In this document: positions 35,401-44,223 of the stretch, in pieces
Layout of the letters: each line of letters starts with the position of its first letter
Numbering within the stretch: the first letter of the stretch is position 1
Source: Spirosoma arboris
GTDB lineage: Bacteria > Bacteroidota > Bacteroidia > Cytophagales > Spirosomataceae
DNA length: 64,000 bases
Assembly: GCF_009754945.1 (NCBI RefSeq)
Contig: NZ_WPIN01000002.1
Coordinates: 847,510-911,509, forward strand
Reading direction: 5' to 3'
The notes under the pieces: generated by a model
The model's database searches: none
What the model was told of the DNA's origin: nothing
What the model saw: the letters and a program-made list of their open reading frames with translations, nothing else
Program-made: the position numbers and the translations under genes

Positions 35401-35895
35401 CGCATACTCTTTCAATTGTTTCAGCGAGAAGCTGCCAGCCATATTGATGTTCATAATCGCCATTTCGGAGAAGTCAACATCTTGCGCTGTTGGGCCTGAA
35501 TCCAGCTTTTGTGGCAGATCGGGCTTCGCTTTATCAATAGCATCACGAACCCGCTGCAAAGCTTCAGCCGATTCTACATCGGGATTGAACTCAACCAGAA
35601 TTACCGATACGTCCTGCAATGCATTCGATTTGATGCGTTTGACGCCCGAAATCGACTTTAACTGCTTCTCGATCTGCTTGTTAATCGTGTTCTCAATATC
35701 GGCGGGAGCCGTACCGACGTATACCGTGTTGATATACACCTGTGGTACCTTGATGTCGGGAAATTGCTCTTTAGGCAGGTTATTATACACGAACAGCCCG
35801 CCAAGCGTAATCAGGAAGGTGAATATGTAAATCGCCGTCCGGTTCTCAACGCACCAGTTGGTAAAGCCGAGGGTTTTATACTGTTCAAATTTCAT
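32461..35895 (-). CDS. RND multidrug/metal efflux permease (HAE1/AcrB family)
   Basis: 1144 residues from the ATG at 35895 (MKFEQYKTLGFTNWCVENR); the longer frame would run into the upstream adaptor gene. It has the RND layout: N-terminal helix, large periplasmic loop, helices 2-6 including GLGLVVDDAIVVIENSHR (the conserved helix-4 Asp pair), a second half with MGGEQEDQQESMN and LAGIVVKNGILLIEF. About 100 residues more than AcrB come from an insert in the centre (about 530-620) that contains two extra hydrophobic stretches. It exports drugs, detergents or metals by proton antiport with the adaptor and outer-membrane genes upstream. Confidence 0.95.
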   Translation of the reverse strand: MKFEQYKTLGFTNWCVENRTAIYIFTFLITLGGLFVYNNLPKEQFPDIKVPQVYINTVYVGTAPADIENTINKQIEKQLKSISGVKRIKSNALQDVSVILVEFNPDVESAEALQRVRDAIDKAKPDLPQKLDSGPTAQDVDFSEMAIMNINMAGSFSLKQLKEYAEDLQDVIEGMPEIRRVDIVGALEREIQINVNLPRMQSAGLAFSDIQQAIQGENINVSGGELPIDGVRRTVRVKGEFTDVTQLQDLQIRTATGATVRLGDIAEVRDNFEEQQDFARLNNKSVVTLNVIKRAGANLISAADRIEKTIEEYKESRFPEGLDVKITADQSERTRENVNDLINTVVLGFIFVVLVLMFFMGVRDAIFVGLSVPLSALVAFVLMPVLGPMVGASFTLNTMVLFAFLLGLGLVVDDAIVVIENSHRLFNENKNWDIKQAVKAAAGEVFVPVLSGTLTTIAPFFPLLFWPGIVGEFMKFLPLTLILTLFASLFVAYVINPVFAVTFMKRHEDDNHEDKQTFAEIRRPLIIMTVLAGIGYVIDRGIGNLFVLFIILYVFNHYVLTPRLIVPFQESILPALKNGYRKLISWILTGWRPVWAIVGAFGVLILTFVIVGIAKPKVLFFPSGEPDYIYVYNVMPVGTDARVTDSVTRVIEKRVFKVLDDNKATDIVNSVISNVGKNAGDPMNPDRSATPQKSKVTVAFKPNEERHGISTDSLLSKVRSAVSGLPGSEISVERESNGPPTGKPIAIEIAGEEFGELQKIEKQVRQKIAQAGIKGIDQLKSDLITNKPEIVIDIDRDKAEREGISSGQVALAIRTALFGLEVSKFRDAKDEYPIMVRLQQDDRSQIDKLLSLNVVYRDMVMGGQLRQVPITSVANISYSTTFSQINRKNQERLVTLSSDVVPGYNANEIVAQVQEVINDMDVPNGYKIKMGGEQEDQQESMNFLVSAFGIAMLLIYLIMATQFNSVVKPLIIFVTILFSLIGVLLGFVIFHKDFSVIMSGVGIISLAGIVVKNGILLIEFIEELRGRGVPLRKAIIEAGGIRLTPVLLTASAAVLGLIPLALGITVDFVGLFRDFDPHVIIGGDSSVFWNILAWTIIFGLTFSTILTLVIVPCMYWINEQVRMKWFGKKDPALEPAEELEEELA

Positions 35896-35913
35896 AAAAG
35901 TCGTTAGTTGGTT

Positions 35914-35939
35914 GTAGAGACCGGCGGACCGGTCTCTAC
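35914..35939. repeat. Perfect palindrome between adaptor and pump genes
   Basis: GTAGAGACCGG (35914-35924) pairs with CCGGTCTCTAC (35929-35939) around a CGGA loop. The outer base lies in the adaptor stop codon. It may be an intercistronic processing or mRNA-stability element, and it recalls GTAGAGAC-type palindromes seen in other bacterial genomes. Confidence 0.75.
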
Positions 35940-37069
35940 TAATAATTAATTTGTTGTCCGTCAACTAAATCCTGATAACCAGCCGTGACAAGTTGATCGC
36001 CCGCCTGTAACCCTTGCGTTATGGCAATCTGACCACCATACGATTGCCCTGTTTTCACAGTCTTCGCTTTAGCGACCTTTTTGCCTCCTTCATTCACGGC
36101 CACATACACTAGCTGACCATTCTCGGTACTCTGAATCAGATTTTGATTAATTACAATAGCATTTCCCTGCGTAGCATCGTTGATTTTAATACGAGCCAGC
36201 ATATTGGGTTTCAGTGCATTGTCGGAGGGTAGGGGAGCCTCGATAGTAAATGTCCGAGTCGCAGGATCTACCATCGTAGCCACAAAAGATATGCGCGAAT
36301 TCAGGGTTTTATTCAGGTCAGGAAAATCAACCAGTACAGGATCGCCTTTCCGAACACTACCCGAATACGAGTCAGCTACTTTAGCAACAACTTTTAGTTG
36401 CGACAGGTTTACCACCCGAACCAATCCCATACCTGGAGCAGCCGACTGACCAATCTTCACAGTTACCTGATCGACAACACCTGAGATTGGCGCCGTTACG
36501 GTCGATTGACCAACTTGCGCATTCAGGGTAGCTAGTCGACGTTCGAGCGATTCTTTGTTATTTTTTGCTTGTAGATACTGGATTTCAGTACCGATTTGTT
36601 GTTTCCACAAAGCGGCCTGTTTTTCATATACTGTATTTACGAGCGAAAGCTGCGTTTTCAGTTCGGCTTGAGATTCACGTAAAAGCTCGTCATCGACTTT
36701 AGCAATAGGCTGACCGGCCCGTACCTGATCACCTTCTTTTACGTAAACTGCGGTAACAACTCCGCCCGACTTTGGCGAAACGAGTACGTTATTTTTTGCA
36801 TCAATTGAGCCTTGTAATTCAACAAAGTGCTTAAACGTTGATGCGACGAGTGGCGAAACCGTTACGTCTTTTACACGGACATTTTCCTCTTTCTTTGGAT
36901 CAAGTTTTCCTACTTCAGCCTCAAGTGTTTTGATTTTCGTCGTTAATTCAGCCTGCTGCGATTTTAGTTGGGCGAGTTCCTCGCGTTTGCCTTGTAAATC
37001 AGTTGACTTTTTCTCCTGCGAGCAAGCAGCTAATAAGCTCACAAGAATAAGGGCGTAATATGGTTTCAT
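35939..37069 (-). CDS. RND efflux periplasmic adaptor (membrane fusion protein), lipoprotein
   Basis: 376 residues from the ATG at 37069, which gives a lipobox (LVSLLAACS, Cys16). A coiled coil of Lys/Gln/Glu (about 25-65) is followed by the lipoyl half-motifs (GVVTAVYVKEGDQVRAGQPI; GVVDQVTVKIGQS), the alpha-hairpin (about 100-160) and the beta-barrel (NLSQLKVVAKVADSYSG). It ends with the membrane-proximal domain. It links the inner-membrane pump to the outer-membrane channel. The gene lies between tolC-like and pump genes in one operon. Confidence 0.95.
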   Translation of the reverse strand: MKPYYALILVSLLAACSQEKKSTDLQGKREELAQLKSQQAELTTKIKTLEAEVGKLDPKKEENVRVKDVTVSPLVASTFKHFVELQGSIDAKNNVLVSPKSGGVVTAVYVKEGDQVRAGQPIAKVDDELLRESQAELKTQLSLVNTVYEKQAALWKQQIGTEIQYLQAKNNKESLERRLATLNAQVGQSTVTAPISGVVDQVTVKIGQSAAPGMGLVRVVNLSQLKVVAKVADSYSGSVRKGDPVLVDFPDLNKTLNSRISFVATMVDPATRTFTIEAPLPSDNALKPNMLARIKINDATQGNAIVINQNLIQSTENGQLVYVAVNEGGKKVAKAKTVKTGQSYGGQIAITQGLQAGDQLVTAGYQDLVDGQQINY

Positions 37070-37144
37070 TCGTAGCATTTTAATGATTCATTTCAGGTTT
37101 CAAGCGCCAGATTACCGATATGGAATCCGGAGCAAACGGATTTT

Positions 37145-38524
37145 TTAATTGCCGGTATAAAGTTTTCCGTTTGCTTTATCGGCATCGACTTTGGTTTGTA
37201 GGAAGTTATATAAGGATGCGAAGTAGTTCGTTTGGGCCTGACGATATGAATTCTCGGCATCCAGAACCTCAATATTTGAACCTACTCCTTCCTGATATTT
37301 GATCTTGGTTACGCGGGCAACTTCCTGTGCCAGATCGACATTTCGTTTTTGCGTGCGTAAGGTTTGTAGACTATTTCCAAGCGTGATCGATGACTGACGA
37401 ATTTGCAGATCAATCGTATTTTTCAGCAACTGACTGTTATTTTGGGCTTTTTGCAAGGTAAACCGCTTCTGCTGTGCCTGGTATTTCTTCTGGAATCCGT
37501 CGAAAACTGGAACCGATAGATTAAGTCCTATCATGGACGAATTGAACCAGGGCGAACCAATTACTTCACCGAATTTATTTCGGCCCGTATTGTAGCCATA
37601 ATTGGCGAAAGCGGTGAGTCTTGGGTAGTATTGTTTAGCAATACTCTGGACATCCAGATCAGCCAATTGAATCTGCGATTGTAGCGTCGAGAACTCAATC
37701 CGCTGGTTGTAATCAAACTCAGCGGCAGCTCTCACATTCGTCCGTTCGACAGCATCAAGATCAATATCCTGAATTTGCTCAGTCAACGTAATATTGTCGT
37801 TTATGCCCAATCCCATCTGAAACTTCAGCAGGTAATAGCTCAATTCAACCAGATTCTTAACATTCTGGCGTTCCGCTTTCAAGTTGTTAACCTGCACTTC
37901 GAGACGGCTTACGTCAATTTTTTCGGCAAAACCCTGCTTGTTCAGTGCCTGCGTATTGTGGAATAGCGTGTCTACCCGGGCAATATTTAGATCGAGTAAT
38001 TTGATCTGTTGCTCATTTACCAATACGCCATAGTAGGCTTTGGCAACCTGTTCAGCTACGGAAACTTTCGAAGCAGTGATATTTTTCTGCGCGAGCTGGC
38101 GATACGTCTCAGCCGCTTTCAAGCCCAGTCGATAAGATGCATCGAACAGGAGTTGGTTCAATGTGCCGGTCGCACTACCCGAATAGGCTACCCCAAACTG
38201 AACAGCAACCGGGGGATCACTATCGGCAGCATTCGGGTTAAAAAACTTGGCGGGCAGGAAAGCCCGTTGAATAATTAGATTATCCGTTATTGACCCAGCC
38301 ACACTTACCTGAGGTAGCGCTACACCCCGCAACTCCTGTATTCGACCTTCTGCACTGAGTGCGTCCAGGCCCGAATTTTTCACGTTGATATTATTCTCGA
38401 CAGCAAATTTGATCGCTTCATTCAGCAAGAATTCCTGTTTGGTTTGGGCCAGTAGCGGACCTGTACTACTCAACAATACGAGCAGCCAGACCAGTACTGT
38501 TTTTCTGATATTACTTAACCTCAT
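37145..38524 (-). CDS. TolC-family outer-membrane efflux protein
   Basis: 459 residues with signal peptide (RKTVLVWLLVLLSSTGPLLAQ) and the two repeated efflux-domain halves of long helices, for example EFLLNEAIKFAVENNINVKN and IKYQEGVGSNIEVLDAENSY, which is the family signature near the end. It trimerises as the outer-membrane exit duct for the pump encoded downstream. Its start codon overlaps the last 14 bases of the TetR gene, so the four genes form one transcription unit. Confidence 0.94.
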   Translation of the reverse strand: MRLSNIRKTVLVWLLVLLSSTGPLLAQTKQEFLLNEAIKFAVENNINVKNSGLDALSAEGRIQELRGVALPQVSVAGSITDNLIIQRAFLPAKFFNPNAADSDPPVAVQFGVAYSGSATGTLNQLLFDASYRLGLKAAETYRQLAQKNITASKVSVAEQVAKAYYGVLVNEQQIKLLDLNIARVDTLFHNTQALNKQGFAEKIDVSRLEVQVNNLKAERQNVKNLVELSYYLLKFQMGLGINDNITLTEQIQDIDLDAVERTNVRAAAEFDYNQRIEFSTLQSQIQLADLDVQSIAKQYYPRLTAFANYGYNTGRNKFGEVIGSPWFNSSMIGLNLSVPVFDGFQKKYQAQQKRFTLQKAQNNSQLLKNTIDLQIRQSSITLGNSLQTLRTQKRNVDLAQEVARVTKIKYQEGVGSNIEVLDAENSYRQAQTNYFASLYNFLQTKVDADKANGKLYTGN

Positions 38525-39125
38525 GGTTGTATTGATTAACGTACTGATTGTAAATGGTGAAACCTTTTTCTGTTAGCATCCCCCGCACAAAATGATGCAT
38601 CAATTCCGCCTGTACATCGTGCATCGAATATTGGTCGGAAGGAAAGAGATTATGGTTGAATGCTAACTCTATTTGTTCGACCCGTAAGCGGGCTAAAATG
38701 GATGGATTTATGTCGGAACGATATATACCTTGAGAAATACCTTTTTGGATATTATCAAGAATTGATTTCATAATCTGTCCCTCCTTATATTGCCTAAATA
38801 AGGCAAATGCTTGTGGATAATATCGTTTGATATCGATCAGCAGATTGGGGCTAACCTGGTCTGCATTCTTCCGTATCATATTCAGAACACCCAGGATTTC
38901 TTCAACCGGATTGGAGGTTTCTGTAACCATACAATCCATTTCTGATTGATCTCTCCCTGTTTTATCCTGAATAACCTGGTATAAGATCTGTTCTTTGTCG
39001 TTAAAATGTTGGTAAATCGTTTTCTTCGAAATACCAAGTTGATGAGCTATGTCTTCCATTGTTACGGAGCGAACCCCGTATTTCCAGAACAACTTTTCGG
39101 CCTCCGCCAGAATCCTCTCTTTCAT
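38511..39125 (-). CDS. TetR-family transcriptional regulator
   Basis: 204 residues from the ATG at 39125 (a TTG one codon upstream is also in frame). The N-terminal helix-turn-helix reads RSVTMEDIAHQLGISKKTIYQHFNDKEQIL in two blocks (about 20-50), the TetR signature. The C-terminal ligand domain is variable. It is the first gene of the efflux operon and overlaps the TolC gene by 14 bases, so it probably represses its own operon and is relieved by an effluxed compound. No operator palindrome was confirmed upstream. Confidence 0.95.
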   Translation of the reverse strand: MKERILAEAEKLFWKYGVRSVTMEDIAHQLGISKKTIYQHFNDKEQILYQVIQDKTGRDQSEMDCMVTETSNPVEEILGVLNMIRKNADQVSPNLLIDIKRYYPQAFALFRQYKEGQIMKSILDNIQKGISQGIYRSDINPSILARLRVEQIELAFNHNLFPSDQYSMHDVQAELMHHFVRGMLTEKGFTIYNQYVNQYNHEVK

Positions 39126-39239
39126 CAAATAATAGAACTTTTACATGATGAACTTCGGAAACTCAAATATAGTTCTGAGTTTCCACCTAATTTTTGAGAT
39201 TATGATGAACGGCCTAAAAAGCGGAGTAAAACAACCAAA

Positions 39240-39271
39240 AAGCCCGACGAACTAAGTCGTTCGTCGGGCTT
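39240..39271 (-). terminator. Terminator of the apiosidase-like gene
   Basis: AAGCCCGACGAAC (39240-39252) pairs with GTTCGTCGGGCTT (39259-39271); on the minus strand a TTTTT run follows. It ends the gene at 39300-40691. Confidence 0.85.
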
Positions 39272-39299
39272 CATCTAAGCGTAAACTGTACACTTTGGC

Positions 39300-40691
39300 C
39301 TAGGGCGCTGGGTAATTTTTAGTGGTATCGTCCAGTACAAGTACCCAATCCTGTCCATATCCAGCCGATAGGGGAGTAAATTTCTGCTGGCCTTTATTAG
39401 CGATTGAACCGTTGTCTTTCACTTCACCAGTTCGCGGGTTAAGCCAGGTTGTCTTTACTGTCTGGCCCGAAATTTTGCCCAGATTAACCGTAAATGGCTT
39501 TCCTGCCGTGCTGTAAATAAACGCATAATCGTTGCCTCGGGTAGCCTGTATCCGCTCGGAAGCCACATAACTATTCTCAACAATCAGCGACTGGTCAGGC
39601 ACACGGTCAAGCAGTGGGCGTGACTCCATTAATCGCCGAACAATTTTCATCTGATTAGCGCCGGGCAACTCAAGGGCTTCCTGCCAGTAAATATGAGGGC
39701 CATTAACGGCTGGGCGATTGGGGCTGTACATCTGCCAGATATCGTGACAACCATAGGTATGCCCATGTGCGCCAGCAAACAAATCCTGGTACGCATAGAT
39801 CCGAACATCATACGCATTGGACGTACCAAGGTCTTTCACGTTAAAGCAAACTGGGTGATCTTCATAGATCGGTTCAGCATCCATCGTCGGTTTGGCAGGC
39901 GTCCGATTATAGCTGACGGAAATTTTGTCGTAAATGGGCGTATCACGACAATGGCCATTCTGGTGCATGTTAAAATCGAGCCAGGAATCCTGATGAAACC
40001 ATTTTGATGAACCACCATCCTGTACAGAATTTGGTTGCGGGTGAAATGTCATTAATGCTTTATCACTGCCCCCAACGCCCGCTTCAATTCCCTCAGCCAT
40101 AGCTCGCCAAATGGCTACATCTTCAGAACTATCTCGCGGAGTCCGGTCTCCGCCCAATATCCAAATTATGTTCTGCCGGTTTTTATAGCGATTTCCTAAC
40201 CATTGACCGTAGATTCTGGCATTTTTTGGATTAAATATTTCTGGTCCATTTCCCCATGAACTCTTAAATATTTTATCACCCCAGGTTGGCAGAAAGCCAA
40301 TCACCAGATTATTCTCAGCCGCTTTGTCTACGATATAATCTACGTGTTTGAAGTAGGCTTCGTTGGGTGTAGTCGGATCATTGTTTAAGAGGGGCTTATC
40401 GCCATTTGAGTTAGGCGTATTCAACCCATCAAATTCAGCGAGTGCTACGGCCTGAACAACAGTAAAACCCTGTTCGGCTCTTCGTTTTAGATAGCGATCT
40501 GCTTCTTCGCGATTCAGGCGATGGAATAATTCCCAGGCCGTATCGCCCATATAAAAGAAGGGAGCGCCGTCTTGATGAACCAGATAACGGTGGTTGTCAG
40601 ATACTTTTAGTGGGCCACTTTTGAAAGCTCCCTGCGCAAGTACATCTACGATGCTCAGCAACAGGACGATTATAGATATGATCTTTCTCAT
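39300..40691 (-). CDS. Apiosidase-like glycoside hydrolase (DUF4038 with collagen-binding-like C-terminus)
   Basis: 463 residues with a signal peptide (MRKIISIIVLLLSIVDVLAQG). It matches the DUF4038/GH140 pattern: RYLVHQDGAPFFYMGDTAWELFHRL, YLKRRAEQGFTVVQAVALAE, NLVIGFLPTWGDKIF, NIIWILGGDRTPRD, and PTMDAEPIYEDHP holding the likely catalytic Glu. The C-terminal ~90 residues (GKPFTVNLGKISG ... TTWLNPRTGEV) form the small beta domain named 'putative collagen-binding'. GH140 enzymes cut apiose links in pectic rhamnogalacturonan II, but Cytophagales carry many relatives of unknown specificity. No pectin genes lie nearby. Confidence 0.9.
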   Translation of the reverse strand: MRKIISIIVLLLSIVDVLAQGAFKSGPLKVSDNHRYLVHQDGAPFFYMGDTAWELFHRLNREEADRYLKRRAEQGFTVVQAVALAEFDGLNTPNSNGDKPLLNNDPTTPNEAYFKHVDYIVDKAAENNLVIGFLPTWGDKIFKSSWGNGPEIFNPKNARIYGQWLGNRYKNRQNIIWILGGDRTPRDSSEDVAIWRAMAEGIEAGVGGSDKALMTFHPQPNSVQDGGSSKWFHQDSWLDFNMHQNGHCRDTPIYDKISVSYNRTPAKPTMDAEPIYEDHPVCFNVKDLGTSNAYDVRIYAYQDLFAGAHGHTYGCHDIWQMYSPNRPAVNGPHIYWQEALELPGANQMKIVRRLMESRPLLDRVPDQSLIVENSYVASERIQATRGNDYAFIYSTAGKPFTVNLGKISGQTVKTTWLNPRTGEVKDNGSIANKGQQKFTPLSAGYGQDWVLVLDDTTKNYPAP

Positions 40692-40719
40692 ACCTAATTA
40701 AGTCGGTAGCAGAACCAAT

Positions 40720-41838
40720 CTAATCGCGGCTAATCTCAAAAAAGCGTACGTCGGCCTGCACGTTGGTAAGAAGTTCACGCGTGCGCTCTGGGCGAGCATC
40801 CGTAATAAAGAGCTGGCCAAAAGCACCTTCGTCCATTTGCTTAATCAGCTTACCTATTCGTCGGTCGTCCAGTTTATCAAAAATATCGTCTAACAACAGA
40901 ATCGGTTTAATTCCCTTTGCTGCTTGCAGTTGATCGAATTGCGCCAGTTTCAGGCCGATCACAAACGTTTTCTGTTGCCCTTGCGAACCAAATTTTTTAA
41001 GTGGTACAGGTGCGGGGCCATCCGGACCAACTTCCCGCTCACCAATCAGGAAAGCGTAGTCATCTTTATGAATCCCCATTGTGGTACGCTGCAAAACCGT
41101 ATCACGTCGGCGGAAATGCCTGAACTCATCAGCAAAGTTTGGGTTGCTTACTTCCGATTCGTAGACAATCGTAACGTTTTCACGTCCATCGCTCAAGTAC
41201 GCATAGTGCCTTCGAAAATCAGGCAGAAACTCATCAACGAACTGTCTCCGGCGATCATGAATTTTCTGGCCGAGGTCAAGCAAAGGCTCATCATAGGTAT
41301 CGAGTAGGTCATTGTCTACCTGATTCCGTTCAGCAAAAAGTTTGAGTACGCTATTACGTTGTTTCAGAACCTGCTGATACATCAGGTAATTGCGCAGGTA
41401 TTCGGCGTCAAGTTGGGAGAGGACCCCATCGAAAAAGTGTCGCCGGTCTTCACTATGTTCCCGTACTAAATCTGTGTCGTTGGGAGCCATCAGTACTACT
41501 GGAAACCGACCGATGTGATCACTTAAACGGTCGTATGGCTTTTTATCAGCCATGAGCACCTTTCGCTGTCCTCGTTGCAAACTGATCGTAATCTGTACAG
41601 AACGATTTTGCTCCTCAAAAACACCGTCGATAATGAAATAATCGCCATCGTGCTGAATACTAAGTGCATCCTGACTTTGGAAAGCACTTTTGCTGAGTGC
41701 CAGGAAATAAACCGCATCCAATAGATTGGTTTTACCGCTACCATTGGGCCCTACAATCACATTTACCTGCTGTCCGAACACATACCGGCTATCTTCATAA
41801 TTTTTAAAATTGGTCAGGCTCAGTTTTTCGAGGTACAT
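40720..41838 (-). CDS. recF: DNA replication and repair protein RecF
   Basis: 372 residues from the ATG at 41838 (MYLEKLSLTNFKNYED); the longer frame adds an unlikely 15 residues. Walker A VGPNGSGKTN (Lys36), the ABC-type signature region KFGSQGQQKTFVIGLKLAQF and Walker B ILLLDDIFDKLDDRR are all present. RecF loads RecA at single-strand gaps and supports restart of stalled replication. The gene is 17 kb from the origin candidate and divergent from pdhA. dnaA and dnaN, which often accompany recF, are not in the window. Confidence 0.96.
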   Translation of the reverse strand: MYLEKLSLTNFKNYEDSRYVFGQQVNVIVGPNGSGKTNLLDAVYFLALSKSAFQSQDALSIQHDGDYFIIDGVFEEQNRSVQITISLQRGQRKVLMADKKPYDRLSDHIGRFPVVLMAPNDTDLVREHSEDRRHFFDGVLSQLDAEYLRNYLMYQQVLKQRNSVLKLFAERNQVDNDLLDTYDEPLLDLGQKIHDRRRQFVDEFLPDFRRHYAYLSDGRENVTIVYESEVSNPNFADEFRHFRRRDTVLQRTTMGIHKDDYAFLIGEREVGPDGPAPVPLKKFGSQGQQKTFVIGLKLAQFDQLQAAKGIKPILLLDDIFDKLDDRRIGKLIKQMDEGAFGQLFITDARPERTRELLTNVQADVRFFEISRD

Positions 41839-42053
41839 AGGTATAGCGTGTAACGCGATAATGCGTAATTTCGCGGCAGTCAACTGCTCATCTGGTTAGC
41901 TACCTGTATGATCAATTGATATTGGCAACAAAGATACGGTCGGTTTGTTAGTAGAAACATCTCCTGTATCTAGTTGGCACCACTCTGATAGCCCAGCGCT
42001 TAGGTGGTCGGTTGCCAGGTAGCGATTATTGATTTTATCGAACTTCATTCCTC

Positions 42054-43097
42054 ATGGCAAGCGTCAAAGAGAAATCCAAACAGAATGGTAAGGCTCCGGC
42101 AGCCGAAAAAACGCAGCATCCGAAAGAGCGGTATATGTACTGGTATGAGTCGATGCAATTACAGCGGAAATTCGAAGAGAAAGCTGGTCAATTGTACGGT
42201 CAACAGAAAATCCGGGGCTTTTGTCATTTATATATAGGCCAGGAAGCTTGTTCGTCAGGCTCATACACTGCCTTAACAAAAGATGACAAGTGGATTACAG
42301 CTTACCGTGATCATGGTATCCCACTCGCACTGGGTTCCGATCCTAAGGCGATTATGGCCGAATTGTTTGCCAAACAAACTGGCTCGTCAAAAGGGAAAGG
42401 TGGTTCGATGCACATTTTCGACAAGTCGGTGAATTTTGTTGGCGGTCACGGCATCGTTGGCGCACAGATTCCAATGGGAGCTGGGATTGCTTTTGCGGAG
42501 AAATACAACAAGACCAACAACCTCTGCATTACGTTCATGGGCGACGGAGCTGTTCGTCAGGGTGCATTGCACGAGGCATTCAACATGGCGATGCTCTGGA
42601 AAATTCCGGTCATTTTCGTTGTTGAAAACAATGGCTATGCTATGGGTACATCTGTAGCCCGTACATCAAACGTAACTGATCTGTACACACTTGCTGAAGC
42701 TTATGACATGCCTTCCGAGCCTGTCGATGCGATGAGTGTAGAAGCCGTTCACGAAGCAGTTAGCCGCGCTGCCGAACGCGCCCGTGCTGGTGAAGGTCCA
42801 ACCTTCCTTGAGTTCCGTACTTATCGCTATCGCGGTCACTCTATGTCAGATCCGCAGAAATATCGTAAGAAAGAGGAAGTTGAAGAATACAAAATGCGTG
42901 ATCCAATCGAGCAGGTTAAAGCGGCAATTTTGGAGAAAGGTTATGCTACTGAAGAAGATCTGGCTGCTATTGATCTAAAAATAAAAGGCATTGTTGAAGA
43001 GTCTGTTCAATTTGCAGAAGAGTCTCCATACCCAACTGCTGACGAAGCATTCAAGGATGTTTATATGCAAAAGGATTATCCATTCTTGATGGAATAG
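42054..43097 (+). CDS. pdhA: Pyruvate dehydrogenase E1 component, alpha subunit
   Basis: 347 residues. It has the thiamine diphosphate site GDGAVRQGALHEAFNMA (near residue 163) with VVENNGYAMG completing it, the entry YIGQEACSSGSYTAL, and the loop TYRYRGHSMSDPQKYRKKEEV at the C-terminal side. Together with an E1 beta subunit (not in this window) it decarboxylates pyruvate and passes acetyl to lipoyl-E2. The N-terminal ~25 residues are Lys-rich and poorly conserved. It is monocistronic here, ending at a strong terminator. Confidence 0.95.
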   Translation: MASVKEKSKQNGKAPAAEKTQHPKERYMYWYESMQLQRKFEEKAGQLYGQQKIRGFCHLYIGQEACSSGSYTALTKDDKWITAYRDHGIPLALGSDPKAIMAELFAKQTGSSKGKGGSMHIFDKSVNFVGGHGIVGAQIPMGAGIAFAEKYNKTNNLCITFMGDGAVRQGALHEAFNMAMLWKIPVIFVVENNGYAMGTSVARTSNVTDLYTLAEAYDMPSEPVDAMSVEAVHEAVSRAAERARAGEGPTFLEFRTYRYRGHSMSDPQKYRKKEEVEEYKMRDPIEQVKAAILEKGYATEEDLAAIDLKIKGIVEESVQFAEESPYPTADEAFKDVYMQKDYPFLME

Positions 43098-43144
43098 CCA
43101 TTTTGCTCATGTATTTAGTGTATGGGTTTTCAACTAGACTCATT

Positions 43145-43192
43145 TTCAAAGAAAAAGGTCTGAGGTATTTATCTCGGACCTTTTTCTTTGAA
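43145..43192 (+). terminator. Terminator after pdhA
   Basis: TTCAAAGAAAAAGGTC (43145-43160) pairs with GACCTTTTTCTTTGAA (43177-43192), and GAG/CTC extends the stem after one mismatch. A T run lies in the second arm. Confidence 0.85.
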
Positions 43193-43277
43193 CTTTCAGG
43201 ATTATTTAATTGTATATACATTAAATGTAATGACATTTAAATTTAAACGGTTTCACCCATTAACTTATTTCAATCGT

Positions 43278-44216
43278 ATGGAAACGCTCATCAATGGTCT
43301 TCACCACGTCACTACCTTAGCCGGCGATACTCAACGCAATGTTGACTATTATACTGACATCCTCGGGCTTCGTTTAGTCAAAAAAACGGTCAATTTTGAT
43401 GCTCCCGATGTGTATCATTTGTATTACGGCAACGAAACCGGATCACCCGGCACTATTCTTACCTTCTTTCCGTACGGCGGCATTCCACGTGGCCGGAAAG
43501 GTGTTGGTCAGTTGACTTATACGGCTTTTTCAGCACCAATCTCATCGCTTCGTTTCTGGATGGATCGCTTGCACGAACGAAATATTCCTTACGCTGGTCC
43601 TTACAAACGTTTTTCGGAAACCTATATTCGATTTGAAGATTTCGATGGTATGGGCATTGAACTTGTCTTTACCGACGATGACCAACGTTCAGGTTGGGAT
43701 AACGGTCGGATTCCAGCTGAGTTTGCTGTACGTGGTTTTCATACCGTGACCCTTAACGAACTGAATCCAGATAAGACCGTTAAACTCTTAACTGAGATTA
43801 TGCAGCATACATTAGTAGGAGAGGAGGAAGGCCGCTTCCGGTTTAAAGCTGGCAACGGAGGCCCAGGAAATTATGTGGACGTTTTACATTCTCCTAAAGA
43901 TGTGCACGCGCTGCAAGGAGCTGGTTCTGTTCACCATGTCGCTTTTTCAACCGATACTGATGAAACTCAGTTGATCATTCAAAATCAACTGGCTGAGTCA
44001 GGCTATCATGTGACACCTGTTCAGGATCGTAATTATTTTAACAGTATCTATTTCCGTGAACCCGGTGGAATCTTATTTGAAGTTGCTACGAATCCACCAG
44101 GTTTTGCCGTTGATGAGCCCGTTGCTGAATTAGGAACAGCTTTAAAATTGCCTCCTCAGTACGAACCCCGTCGGGCTAAAATTGAAGCTGAATTGCCTGA
44201 AATAATTGTCAAATAA
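43278..44216 (+). CDS. Ring-cleaving dioxygenase, VOC/glyoxalase family (MhqO-like)
   Basis: 312 residues from the ATG at 43278 (the frame extends 30 codons upstream without family likeness). It has two vicinal-oxygen-chelate repeats. Repeat one is NGLHHVTTLAGDTQRNVDYYTDILGLRLVKKTVN across the first 45 residues; repeat two carries GFHTVTLNEL and VHHVAFSTDTDE, with the metal ligands His and Glu (GGILFEVATNPPGF). The family includes MhqO/MhqA, which open hydroquinone rings. The next gene is a MhqD-like esterase, the same partner as in quinone-resistance operons of Bacillus, so a role in quinone or aromatic detoxification is inferred. Confidence 0.88.
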   Translation: METLINGLHHVTTLAGDTQRNVDYYTDILGLRLVKKTVNFDAPDVYHLYYGNETGSPGTILTFFPYGGIPRGRKGVGQLTYTAFSAPISSLRFWMDRLHERNIPYAGPYKRFSETYIRFEDFDGMGIELVFTDDDQRSGWDNGRIPAEFAVRGFHTVTLNELNPDKTVKLLTEIMQHTLVGEEEGRFRFKAGNGGPGNYVDVLHSPKDVHALQGAGSVHHVAFSTDTDETQLIIQNQLAESGYHVTPVQDRNYFNSIYFREPGGILFEVATNPPGFAVDEPVAELGTALKLPPQYEPRRAKIEAELPEIIVK

Positions 44217-44223
44217 GAATAAA

